The position numbers and the translations under genes are program-made. The notes below the pieces were generated by a model. It did no database searches. It saw only the letters and a program-made list of their open reading frames with translations, and was not told the origin of the DNA. 64,000 nucleotides of DNA. Source: Paenibacillus sp. HGH0039 (lineage in GTDB: Bacteria; Bacillota; Bacilli; Paenibacillales; NBRC-103111). The DNA is taken from contig NZ_KE150413.1 in assembly GCF_000411255.1 (NCBI RefSeq), positions 2,642,580-2,706,579 on the forward strand. The letters run 5' to 3'. Positions within the stretch are counted from its first letter, which is position 1; every line of letters starts with the position of its first letter. Shown here piece by piece: positions 50,743 through 58,475 of the stretch.

Positions 50743-52164
50743 ATGAATGATTTCAAGAAGGAGCAGGGCAAGCCGCGCAAAGCAATCGTCATCGGCAACA
50801 GCATGGCCGGAAAACTGGCGGCTCGGGTTCTGTCCGATTACTTCGATACAGTGACGATTATCGAGCAGGACCCTCAGCCGGAGGGGCCTTACCCTCGCAA
50901 AGGCACACCGCAGAGCTATCATACCCACGGGCTTTTAAAAAGCGGAGAAAATACGCTCGACAAGTTTTTTCCCGGTATTATGCAGGAGCTGGAGGGGCAC
51001 GGTGGCGAAAGGCTCGATTTTATCCGGGACATTTCCTGGGTTTATCAGAACTTTCACTTTGTCCGGTTCAACAGCGGATTCGAGGTTGTTTCCCAAAGCC
51101 GGCCTCTATTGGAATGGCGAGTTCATCAGCGGCTGCTGCAGCGCTCCAACATCGAATTCGCTTATTCGCACAGAGTCGTTCAGTATATCAGCAGTCCCGG
51201 CGAGAACCGCTTTACGGGTGTCGAGACGGAGAATCTGGTTACCAAGCAATCCGAGCGTCTGGAGGCGGACCTGATCGTCGATGCGGCGGGTTCCGCGACT
51301 AAAACGCCGGATCAGCTTCTGAAACACGGCTTTGACGCCCTCCCGCAATCCGAAGTGCATATCAATCTGGCTTATGCCACACGGATGTACGAGCGCGATC
51401 CTTCCGTAAGCCATGATTACAAGTCCGTGATCGTTTTTCCGAATCCGCCGGAAGTGTCCAAAGGCGGGCTGACATTCCCGATTGAAGGCGACCGCTGGTC
51501 CGTTACCCTCGTCGGATACGGAGACGGAAATCATCCGCCGCGCGATGACCAGGGATTCCTGAATTTCGCCAAGTCCCTTACACATCCGCATTTGTATGAC
51601 CATATCAAATCGCTTAAACCAGCGGGCGATATTCATGTGTACCGGTTTCCGAGCCAAGTGCGCCGGCATTACGAAAAACTCGACCGTTTCCCGTCAGGAC
51701 TTGTCGTCATCGGGGATGCCTTCTGCCGGTTTAACCCGGTTTTCGGGCAAGGCATCAGCATCGCTTGCCTGGAAGCGCTGGAACTGCAGAAAGTTATGCA
51801 GGAAGTGCGTGCGGGCAAGATCAAGGCCGAAGCGATTCCGGTCGCTCTCCACAAGCGGTTGTCGGCGCTCGTTGATCCTACGTGGATGACGGCGACCTCC
51901 GATGCGTTCCTCTATCCGAATACGAAAGGAAAGAAGCCGGGGGGCCTCGGTTTTATGCAGTGGTACGTCCGCAGGCTGTACCGTCTGTCGGAGTATGACC
52001 AGGACGTGTACGGGAAGTTTATCCGCATCCTGCACATGGTAGAAAAACCGACCGAACTGTTTAAGCCGGCGATGATTTACAAAGTCATGCGGGCCAAAAT
52101 GCCCAAGCCCGATAAAAGGCCGCCCGGCAGTCCTGTAAACCGGGATCGCGAACAAACCTTATAA
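50743..52164 (+). CDS. FAD-dependent monooxygenase-like oxidoreductase
   Basis: This 473-residue flavoprotein has an N-terminal Rossmann loop IVIGNSMAGKLAARVLSDYF ending in the ribose-binding Glu (TIIEQD). It has the second FAD signature VVIGDAFCRFNPVFGQGISI, as in aromatic hydroxylases and geranylgeranyl reductases, plus EADLIVDAAGSATKTPDQLL. The PYPRKGTPQSYHTHGLLKSG segment is typical of a tailoring oxygenase subgroup. It should hydroxylate or oxidise a late intermediate with NAD(P)H and oxygen. GGAAGTG precedes the ATG by a short distance. Confidence 0.88.
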   Translation: MNDFKKEQGKPRKAIVIGNSMAGKLAARVLSDYFDTVTIIEQDPQPEGPYPRKGTPQSYHTHGLLKSGENTLDKFFPGIMQELEGHGGERLDFIRDISWVYQNFHFVRFNSGFEVVSQSRPLLEWRVHQRLLQRSNIEFAYSHRVVQYISSPGENRFTGVETENLVTKQSERLEADLIVDAAGSATKTPDQLLKHGFDALPQSEVHINLAYATRMYERDPSVSHDYKSVIVFPNPPEVSKGGLTFPIEGDRWSVTLVGYGDGNHPPRDDQGFLNFAKSLTHPHLYDHIKSLKPAGDIHVYRFPSQVRRHYEKLDRFPSGLVVIGDAFCRFNPVFGQGISIACLEALELQKVMQEVRAGKIKAEAIPVALHKRLSALVDPTWMTATSDAFLYPNTKGKKPGGLGFMQWYVRRLYRLSEYDQDVYGKFIRILHMVEKPTELFKPAMIYKVMRAKMPKPDKRPPGSPVNRDREQTL

Positions 52165-52221
52165 TCCGTAATCGTTTGAAATAGAAACGGACGACTAAAC
52201 CGAATGAACGGGGGAACTTAA

Positions 52222-52524
52222 ATGAGCACCATTCGTCATCTGGTTTTATTCAACCTGAAGCATGAGGAGGGTTCGGCCGAAGCGGAAAAATTTCTGAGCG
52301 ACGGAAGAGAACTGCTCGCCTCCATACCGCAGGTGCAGAAGCTTCAAGTTTTACGGCAGATCAGCCTGGAAAACGACTATCAGTACGCGTTCTCGATGGA
52401 GTTTTCCAGCCAGAGCGACTATGACGAGTATACAGCCGTTCCGCGGCATATTGAGTTTGTGGAGCAGAGGTGGCTGCCGGAAGTGGTACGTTCCTTTGAA
52501 GCGGATTTCGAAGTGCACAGCTAA
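52222..52524 (+). CDS. Dabb-family (stress-responsive A/B barrel) small protein
   Basis: This 100-residue protein begins IRHLVLFNLKHEEGSAEAEK, has YQYAFSMEFSSQSDYDEYTA and ends FVEQRWLPEVVRSFEADFE, the pattern of dimeric alpha+beta barrel (Dabb) proteins. Some Dabb proteins, such as olivetolic acid cyclase, cyclise poly-keto intermediates, so an enzymatic tailoring role is possible here; others have unknown function. GGGGGAAC precedes the ATG. It is the last gene of the run and is followed by a strong terminator. Confidence 0.87.
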   Translation: MSTIRHLVLFNLKHEEGSAEAEKFLSDGRELLASIPQVQKLQVLRQISLENDYQYAFSMEFSSQSDYDEYTAVPRHIEFVEQRWLPEVVRSFEADFEVHS

Positions 52525-52564
52525 ACTCCGGCAGGCAGCGCAGCCCGATTTGTACGGAATTTCA

Positions 52565-52623
52565 AAAGAAGCACCTTTCATGACGGTCGTAAGAAAAACC
52601 GGATTGAAGAGGTGCTTCTTTTT
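52565..52623 (+). terminator. Terminator of the biosynthetic operon
   Basis: AAGAAGCACCT pairs exactly with AGGTGCTTCTT around a long loop, followed by a T-run. It marks the right border of the cluster. Confidence 0.85.
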
Positions 52624-52786
52624 GCTGCCGGGACGGGAGGACCTATAAAAGTTAGAACTGTTTGACCAGCGGGTCTTTTGGTATTCTCGGCATGAGGGAG
52701 ACGTTGAAGGACGTTACTTCCAGGCGAAAAATTTTCCGATTAACGACGAACACGCTGATATTGCCGTTAAAAAAGAGGGAGCACCT

Positions 52787-53551
52787 ATGAAAGATAGAGA
52801 GGGGATTAAGAGAAAACGGATCTGGAGCTTTATTCTTTCCAAGCTGGCCGCAGCCGGTACATTGTTCACCATTTTTGTGATCATCGCCCTTGCAGATGAT
52901 GCGGGTTTATACCAAATTTCGGAAGCGGCGAGGTTTCCCTATCTTTGGTGGCTTGTTTATGGATATGCCGTTATGTATTCCATTCTTGTCGAGCTGATTC
53001 TGTTCAAATTTTTTCCGCAGGCAAAGGTTGGGGTAAGGATGATCGTATACGGTGCCGGAGGATTTGCTCCGTTTGCCGTGTTTTTTTTCAATACCCTTTA
53101 TATAGCGATTCCCGGACTAATCGGTTCGGTTTGCGCGCTTTTTTTCTATGCGGCGGATTCATTGTACAGAAGAACGAAGATAATGTCCGCGGTGGCAGGA
53201 CTATGTATACCGGCTGTTCTGCTAGTATTTGCAGGGGGCGATTTCACGGAGACGAAACAGTGGCGGGAGATTCGGACCCATTCGTCTTACGAGGTAAGCT
53301 TTGCCTATTTCAACGGGGAAAAAGCTGTTCCGGTTCCTATAAAACAGGGAGAAACAGCTCTGTTAACCTATTCGTGGACGATGAAAAACGGCGGATACGG
53401 AGTCCGGTTTACGGACGTAAAGCAGGTGCCCGGAGATCCGCCTGGAGATAACAAAATCCGCATCCGCGCACCCGAATCCGGCATTTCCACCCTTATTCTT
53501 ACGGGAGATCACGCGGAAGGAACGTTCCGGGTGGAATGGACGGTAGAGTAG
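52787..53551 (+). CDS. Membrane protein of unknown function
   Basis: This 254-residue protein has about five hydrophobic helices in the first 155 residues (WSFILSKLAAAGTLFTIFVI, LWWLVYGYAVMYSILVELIL and others). A C-terminal soluble domain of roughly 100 residues, probably outside the cell, is rich in beta strands (SYEVSFAYFNGEKAVPVPIK, GISTLILTGDHAEGTFRVEW). I do not recognise the family. GGGAGCACC precedes the ATG. It lies beyond the cluster terminator and is probably unrelated to it. Confidence 0.7.
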   Translation: MKDREGIKRKRIWSFILSKLAAAGTLFTIFVIIALADDAGLYQISEAARFPYLWWLVYGYAVMYSILVELILFKFFPQAKVGVRMIVYGAGGFAPFAVFFFNTLYIAIPGLIGSVCALFFYAADSLYRRTKIMSAVAGLCIPAVLLVFAGGDFTETKQWREIRTHSSYEVSFAYFNGEKAVPVPIKQGETALLTYSWTMKNGGYGVRFTDVKQVPGDPPGDNKIRIRAPESGISTLILTGDHAEGTFRVEWTVE

Positions 53552-53579
53552 GACGTGTCCAGTCTATGCGGATGCCGAT

Positions 53580-54188
53580 TCAAGTTTCGGACTTGAAAGA
53601 CTTGCCTTTCTCCGCATCCAAGCCGAAGTAATGCCGGAAACTGTAAATGAGCGGATTCCAAGCGGCCGGGTTCACATAATGTTCCCCCAGCACGATCCGT
53701 TCTTCGGCGTGAACGGCGCGGGACTCGGTTTCCACGATGCAAAAGCCTTCGCTCGGGTGCACCTGAACGAGAGCGGCTTCGATTTGCAGGGGACATTCCT
53801 GAATTCTCTGGGGTTTCACGCATGTGGACGGAAGAGGGGTGAAGCCGGCAGCCGCAAACTTGTCTCTCTCGAACCGGTATAACTCGCGTTTATTGTCGGG
53901 GACGGGGGATTTGCCGGTCAGCGGGGCCAGCTTCTCAACTTGTTCCCACAGCGAGCTGTCCGGCAGGTTGATTACGCATTCACCTGTTCGGGACAAATTT
54001 TCAAGCCCTTTTCCGCCGTTTCCGATGCCGAGAATAATCCGGCTGCCGAGCGCCCAGGCGGACGACAACGGGGAGATATTCGTGCTTCCGTCCTCGCTCA
54101 AAGTGGTGAGGAGAACGACCGGCGTTCCGAAATAAAGAATCGAAGGCCGAATCGTCCGAAACGTTTCCTGTACTTCTTGTTTGATCAT
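53580..54188 (-). CDS. Flavin reductase-family (FMN-binding split-barrel) protein
   Basis: This 202-residue protein has the flavin-reductase-like split barrel: ILYFGTPVVLLTTLSEDGST, NISPLSSAWALGSRIILGIG and ECVINLPDSSLWEQVEKL, then HYVNPAAWNPLIYSFRHYF. It probably binds FMN and NAD(P)H; the substrate is unknown. ATG 54188 is preferred over 54248 because GAGGTGAT lies 8 bp upstream. The ArsR-like gene next to it is oriented in the same direction, 77 bp upstream, and may control it. Confidence 0.87.
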   Translation of the reverse strand: MIKQEVQETFRTIRPSILYFGTPVVLLTTLSEDGSTNISPLSSAWALGSRIILGIGNGGKGLENLSRTGECVINLPDSSLWEQVEKLAPLTGKSPVPDNKRELYRFERDKFAAAGFTPLPSTCVKPQRIQECPLQIEAALVQVHPSEGFCIVETESRAVHAEERIVLGEHYVNPAAWNPLIYSFRHYFGLDAEKGKSFKSET

Positions 54189-54265
54189 TCTTATCACCTC
54201 GCAAGAAGTATACATGATGTACGATTCGGCCCCCGTCGAATTATTCATGCAAGCTCAGCGCGTTT

Positions 54266-54958
54266 TCACGGCAGATTCAGGTCTACCCCTAAATGCCTCA
54301 GCCCGTCACGCCCTGTGTCCGTGATCCGGACGGCCCGCCCGCCGGGGATCCGCTCGATCCATTCCCGCCGGAACAACTGCTCCGTCAGGGCGGCGCCAAG
54401 GCTTCCGGCGATGTGGTACCTGCGTTCGCTCCAGTCCAGGCAGCACTTGGCGAATTGTCTCCGGCTTCTGCGGAGCTCCGCGCAGTTTATGCCGAAGGCT
54501 CGGAGAAAGGTTTCGCCTTTCTCCGTAACCGTAAAGTCGCGGCCGGACTGGCCGATGACGCCCGTCTCTAGCAGGCGGTCCGCCAGCGCGACTCCCGCTT
54601 CCCCCGCGAGATGGTCGTAGCAGGTGCGGGCGAAGCGCAGATGATTAAGCCGGTCGTACTCCCGCAGCGACTTGACCGGCTTTGGCCGCGCCAGTGTATT
54701 CAGCGCTTCAAGCGCATCGGCGACCTCCGGGCCAGCAAGCTTATAGTACCGGTGTCGCCCCGAGAGCTCGACCGTGAGCAGGCCGCCTTCCACCAGCTTG
54801 GCCAGGTGCGAGCTGGCCGTCTGGGGAGTGATGCGGGCGGCTCCGGCCAGCTCGCTGGCCGGCATGCATTTGCCGCTCAGAAGCTCCAGCAGCATCTGCA
54901 TCCTCGACGGTTCTCCGATTAAGCCTGCCAAGGCTATCGTATCTGGTGAAGCTTTCAT
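54266..54958 (-). CDS. ArsR-like winged-helix regulator with extended C-terminus
   Basis: This 230-residue protein has an ArsR-type winged helix at about 5-85 (LAGLIGEPSRMQMLLELLSG, ARITPQTASSHLAKLVEGGL, ELSGRHRYYKLAGPEVADAL). About 140 more residues follow that resemble other long ArsR proteins of Firmicutes and Proteobacteria (YDRLNHLRFARTCYDHLAGE, CLDWSERRYHIAGSLGAALT). That second part has a Cys pair in FAKCCLDW. ATG 54958 follows GGGAGGGACG. The likely target is itself and the flavin reductase downstream; the effector is unknown. Confidence 0.87.
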   Translation of the reverse strand: MKASPDTIALAGLIGEPSRMQMLLELLSGKCMPASELAGAARITPQTASSHLAKLVEGGLLTVELSGRHRYYKLAGPEVADALEALNTLARPKPVKSLREYDRLNHLRFARTCYDHLAGEAGVALADRLLETGVIGQSGRDFTVTEKGETFLRAFGINCAELRRSRRQFAKCCLDWSERRYHIAGSLGAALTEQLFRREWIERIPGGRAVRITDTGRDGLRHLGVDLNLP

Positions 54959-55096
54959 GTTCGCGTCCCTCCCATGCAGTTGCATATCCTATTTCTACAA
55001 TAGCACATCCACTATTCGGCCGGGATCGAAATTTAACCATGCTGTACAATAGTGGTTTGAAATCTCTTGGACGGGCGATACAGATAGAGAGATAAG

Positions 55097-55122
55097 AAAA
55101 AAGAGCCTAGGAGGCTCTTTTA
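55097..55122 (-). terminator. Terminator of the downstream-reading GNAT gene
   Basis: AAAAGAGCC pairs with GGCTCTTTT around TAGGA. The plus-strand A-run gives a U-tract for minus-strand transcription from 55832. Confidence 0.8.
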
Positions 55123-55124
55123 AA

Positions 55125-55200
55125 TAATTAACCTTATTAAATAATCCTCATAGTTAATGAGATTAATTAACCTTTTAATTAATGAGATTAATTAGTCGAT
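55125..55200. repeat. AT-rich tandem/dyad repeat
   Basis: TTAATGAGATTAATTA occurs at 55154-55169 and again at 55179-55194, a 25-bp period. A related degenerate stretch (ATTAACCTTATTAAATAATC) precedes it. The region between the ArsR-like and GNAT genes (54959-55337) contains no gene. Confidence 0.6.
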
Positions 55201-55337
55201 CAGACTCCAAAATTTCTTTCACTGTTCCAGTAATAGCAGCGTTGCCCGCTAAAATTCCGAAATTTTATGCAAAAAAGTACGCCGCCGTTTTCGTTTCAAA
55301 AATCAGGCATAGCCGCCGGCTGCCGCATCTGTCCTGA

Positions 55338-55832
55338 TTACAGCGGCAGGGTAAGAATGTGCTGGGGACCCAGCGGGCCGATCTTGGTCCGCCCGTGATC
55401 CTCGAACCCGCATTTTAAATACAAATTCCGTGCCGGACTATTTTTCATATTGACCCCGAGGCCAACAATCCGAGCCAGAGGAAACTGTTTTCTCACAAAA
55501 TCGGGGAGGAGAAGCAGTCCCTGCTTGGCGTAGCCTTTTCCCTGTTCCGCATGGTTAACCGAGAAAGCTCTCAGTACGATAGTCTGCGGGTCGTCCGAGT
55601 ATAGGGCGATTTCTTCGCCGTCGTATAAGACAAAAAAACCGACCGGTTTCGAATCGGCCAAAATGACAACCGGATAGCGGTGAGGATCTTGGGCAGCCGC
55701 CGTCAGCACTTCATGAGGCAGGGCGCTGAACTGGAGCTGCTCGTCCGGCAAATAAAAGGAACGGAGTCCGTCGTTGTACTCGGTTTTGTAAAAATCCAAT
55801 AGAACGGATGATTTTGCGGCAGAAGTTGACAT
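55338..55832 (-). CDS. GNAT-family N-acetyltransferase
   Basis: This 164-residue protein has the GNAT fold: GFFVLYDGEEIALYSDDP, then the acetyl-CoA loop in LRAFSVNHAEQGKGYAKQGL (about 87-106) and NSPARNLYLKCGFEDHGRTK at the C-terminus. The substrate is unknown. GGAGAGATATC precedes the ATG. It is monocistronic, ending near the terminator at 55097-55122. Confidence 0.87.
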   Translation of the reverse strand: MSTSAAKSSVLLDFYKTEYNDGLRSFYLPDEQLQFSALPHEVLTAAAQDPHRYPVVILADSKPVGFFVLYDGEEIALYSDDPQTIVLRAFSVNHAEQGKGYAKQGLLLLPDFVRKQFPLARIVGLGVNMKNSPARNLYLKCGFEDHGRTKIGPLGPQHILTLPL

Positions 55833-55953
55833 GATATCTCTCCAGTATTCATTGGGAATAAGCGCCTGAACCGAAGGCAGCGCTCTTACAGAATATCACA
55901 GCGTAAAGTGATTTTGTATGGAGTGCTAAGTAGAATCGGAGAAAACATTTAGT

Positions 55954-57057
55954 TTATTCAGTGATTTGGAATTTTTTTTTGCTAAATTTAATTCTCACAT
56001 AAACAATAACTGCGTAATAAACGGGCAGAGCATCCACCAGCACCCAAAACAGGACGATGGAAAGGGAGTTCGTATCGGACAGAAAACGGGTCGTGTCCCG
56101 GGAATATTGAAGTGCCACGACAACTGCGGTTCCGCCCAGGAGAGGAAGGATCGCTTTTCTCGTTTGAAATTTAAACAGCTGTGCCGCACATTTGGTCGCT
56201 ACATACAGGAGAAACGCATCATGAATGAACATGGAGGTCGTCCACAAACCGATCAGCAGGGGGTCCGCATTGCCGAGAAATCCGCTTAACGTTGAACTTC
56301 GGATCAATTCGAGCAGGGGATACTGAATGCGTCTTCCGTAGTAAGAACCGAAATTAAACAAAGTCAGCATCCACTGCAAGGAGACGGCAAACGTCACGAG
56401 CAGACAGGCCGAGAGGAGGTTGCGAAGCGTTTTAGGCCCGAATTTCAGATGGGGCACCATAAATAAAAAAACGAACCATTCGCCAAACCAGGAAACGGCG
56501 GTAAAGGTATCCCGGAACGCCAAGCCCATTTTGTGATGGGTCCATAAAGCGGGGAACATTTGAAAATTGGCGTTCGCCGTAAACAAGCCCAAAATGATGG
56601 CGATCCCGAGTAGCGTAATGAGGAAAAGCCCGTCCGCCATATAGACAATCGAGACAAATCCCCAGCGCGCCGTAATCACGATCACCAGTCCGATGATAAG
56701 CTGCAGGAACCATTGAGGCGTTTCTCTCATATAAATCGATCCGTAGAACAGCGTAAAGCTTTCGAGATCAATAGAAACGTAATAAACGCACCAGTACAGG
56801 ACAACGAACAGAAAGAAGCGGTGCGGCCATTTTCCGATCATTTGTTCACCGGATTGAACCCAAGGCACGCCAGGGCTCAAGCGACCGATATAGACCGTGC
56901 AGCAGAGGAATAAAGCGCTGATAAGCCCTCCCAGAAGCAGGGAGATCCAGCCCTGATAGCCGGAGGTTGAAATCAGAGGGGTAATAAGAAAAGCGATCGG
57001 CTGAGAAATCATGTAAATCGTTGCAAACCGGAACGTCTGCCAGGACGTCGAGCGCAT
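55954..57057 (-). CDS. Spore germination permease, GerAB family
   Basis: This 367-residue integral membrane protein has about ten helices and belongs to the GerB/GerKB (APC-like) family: FATIYMISQPIAFLITPLIS, WISLLLGGLISALFLCC, and the conserved end VLVDALPVYYAVIVYV. It forms the ligand-binding subunit of the nutrient germinant receptor in the inner spore membrane. ATG 57057 follows GGAGGTGATCGC. It is the last gene of the gerA-gerC-small ORF-gerB operon. The recognised nutrient is unknown. Confidence 0.9.
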   Translation of the reverse strand: MRSTSWQTFRFATIYMISQPIAFLITPLISTSGYQGWISLLLGGLISALFLCCTVYIGRLSPGVPWVQSGEQMIGKWPHRFFLFVVLYWCVYYVSIDLESFTLFYGSIYMRETPQWFLQLIIGLVIVITARWGFVSIVYMADGLFLITLLGIAIILGLFTANANFQMFPALWTHHKMGLAFRDTFTAVSWFGEWFVFLFMVPHLKFGPKTLRNLLSACLLVTFAVSLQWMLTLFNFGSYYGRRIQYPLLELIRSSTLSGFLGNADPLLIGLWTTSMFIHDAFLLYVATKCAAQLFKFQTRKAILPLLGGTAVVVALQYSRDTTRFLSDTNSLSIVLFWVLVDALPVYYAVIVYVRIKFSKKKFQITE

Positions 57058-57089
57058 GCGATCACCTCCTTCAATCAGAAATAAGAAGC

Positions 57090-57281
57090 TTACTCCAGCC
57101 AGCCAAGCAGCAGATGCATGAGCTGATTGGGTTGGGGCCACCACGTAAAGACGGAGGCCAGAACGCTCCAACAGCCCAGCACCGAGAAAAGCACCCAGAA
57201 TTTGACGGTGTCGCCGGGAGGTTTGGGGTTGGTTCTAATCCATTCCAGCAAGCCGATAGCGAAAAAAGCCACAGCGATCAT
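57090..57281 (-). CDS. Small membrane protein in the germination operon
   Basis: This 63-residue protein has two hydrophobic helices (MIAVAFFAIGLLEWI and KFWVLFSVLGCWSVLASVFT). The start at 57281 has GGAAGGA 10 bp upstream; the frame is open further to 57365 but overlaps the gerC end. It lies between gerC and gerB genes. It resembles GerD-less small subunits that some receptors carry as an accessory, but I cannot name the family with certainty. Confidence 0.6.
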   Translation of the reverse strand: MIAVAFFAIGLLEWIRTNPKPPGDTVKFWVLFSVLGCWSVLASVFTWWPQPNQLMHLLLGWLE

Positions 57282-57325
57282 AGCGGATTTTCCTTCCCGT
57301 AGAATGACGGACCGGCTTGAGATCG

Positions 57326-58474
57326 TTAAGATTGAATTCCGGTCTGTTTCACATTTATCTCGCATTTAAATTCGATATCGAGGTCGTTCTTATAATAATC
57401 GGTCCAGTTTTCCCGCTTCTTCTCCCAAAATTTCGGATAATTCCAATCAAGCAGCATGCCAAGCTGCAGGACATCCGACTTTGCTTGCTGTGTTTTGCTG
57501 AATGCGCTTTTCAACTGTTTTACGATTTTCTCACGCAGCTTCTGTTCAAGGATAGTTTTCATTTCATTCTCGTCGCGGTTCATGGGATCCCTTTTGTGGA
57601 TCAGATCTCCGTCGCCTGTAAGAGTCAGCGTGAACCGGGGACCGTCCGGCCCCATCCGGACCGATTTTTTGCTCGTCAATTGATTAAAGAGGATGTCCGC
57701 CTTACTTTGGCCGTCGTCCCAGGATAGGGTATAAACTTGCCTGCCCAATCTGCCCAAGGCCCAGGCTAGGGCTCTCCCTTCCGCACTCGGAAGTACCCCC
57801 GTGAGCTTATCGTTGTTATATAAGGCTACTCCTTGAATACCCGCCCAAGGCTCGGCCTTTTCGTTCTCGCTAGCCATTTTCATTATGCCCATAGACAAGT
57901 AATTGGTTGCGACCCCCTGACCGGAAGCTTCCGCTATCAAGCACTCCTTGGCGTTCGTATCCAGCATCGCTCGTTGTTGGGACATTTTGAGCATCACTTC
58001 CGCCGGCATTTTTTCGTAAACGGGCGTAAGTTCCGCTATCTCTCTTGCTTTGCCCGGGGCTGTATTCACAATTGTGCTGATATGAAAAGTAGGTTCTCTT
58101 TGCATCCAGCTCAGCAGATCTTTGATCCCGTTCTCCGCGTATTGTCTACCGACAGTAACGATCCGGGTGTGCCCGAAGTTAATTTTCCTGGTCAGATCTC
58201 GCTGAATGAGCATGAGGGCTTGCGGAATCGAAGTGCCTTGCTTGCTGATAATGGCGTATGGTTGTCCTTGGGAAGTGCCGCTGCCGGCCTGTTGACCGGA
58301 TGTAAGGCGGTTCGGCAGCGGGCTGCTGATTGTAACTTCTACCTTATCGGGAGTTTCCCCCTGATCGATGTATATGGCAAAAATAAACGTTTGTTCGTCG
58401 ATTTCGACCTTCGACCAGCAGCCTGTCGTCAGCAGCAGGGGAAGCAGAGCAAGGAGAATCCTTATCCGGCTCAT
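57326..58474 (-). CDS. Ger(x)C-family spore germination lipoprotein
   Basis: This 382-residue lipoprotein has a signal peptide with lipobox LLLTTGCWSKVEID (Cys at about 19). The GerC fold follows (FIFAIYIDQGETPDKVEVTI, FGHTRIVTVGRQYAENGIKD, LIAEASGQGVATNYLSMGIM). The C-terminal part is about 230-380. It anchors on the outer face of the inner spore membrane with the GerA and GerB subunits. The start lies one base from the gerA stop, so the genes are translated together. Confidence 0.9.
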   Translation of the reverse strand: MSRIRILLALLPLLLTTGCWSKVEIDEQTFIFAIYIDQGETPDKVEVTISSPLPNRLTSGQQAGSGTSQGQPYAIISKQGTSIPQALMLIQRDLTRKINFGHTRIVTVGRQYAENGIKDLLSWMQREPTFHISTIVNTAPGKAREIAELTPVYEKMPAEVMLKMSQQRAMLDTNAKECLIAEASGQGVATNYLSMGIMKMASENEKAEPWAGIQGVALYNNDKLTGVLPSAEGRALAWALGRLGRQVYTLSWDDGQSKADILFNQLTSKKSVRMGPDGPRFTLTLTGDGDLIHKRDPMNRDENEMKTILEQKLREKIVKQLKSAFSKTQQAKSDVLQLGMLLDWNYPKFWEKKRENWTDYYKNDLDIEFKCEINVKQTGIQS

Positions 58475-58475
58475 G

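Noticed and set aside
37265-52524. Tetronate or prodigiosin-type pathway
   Set aside because: An E2-like acyltransferase plus KASIII recalls tetronate clusters, and a ThDP enzyme plus class III aminotransferase plus A enzyme and carrier recalls prodigiosin. No FkbH-like glyceryl loader, no proline dehydrogenase and no condensing PigC-like enzyme is present.
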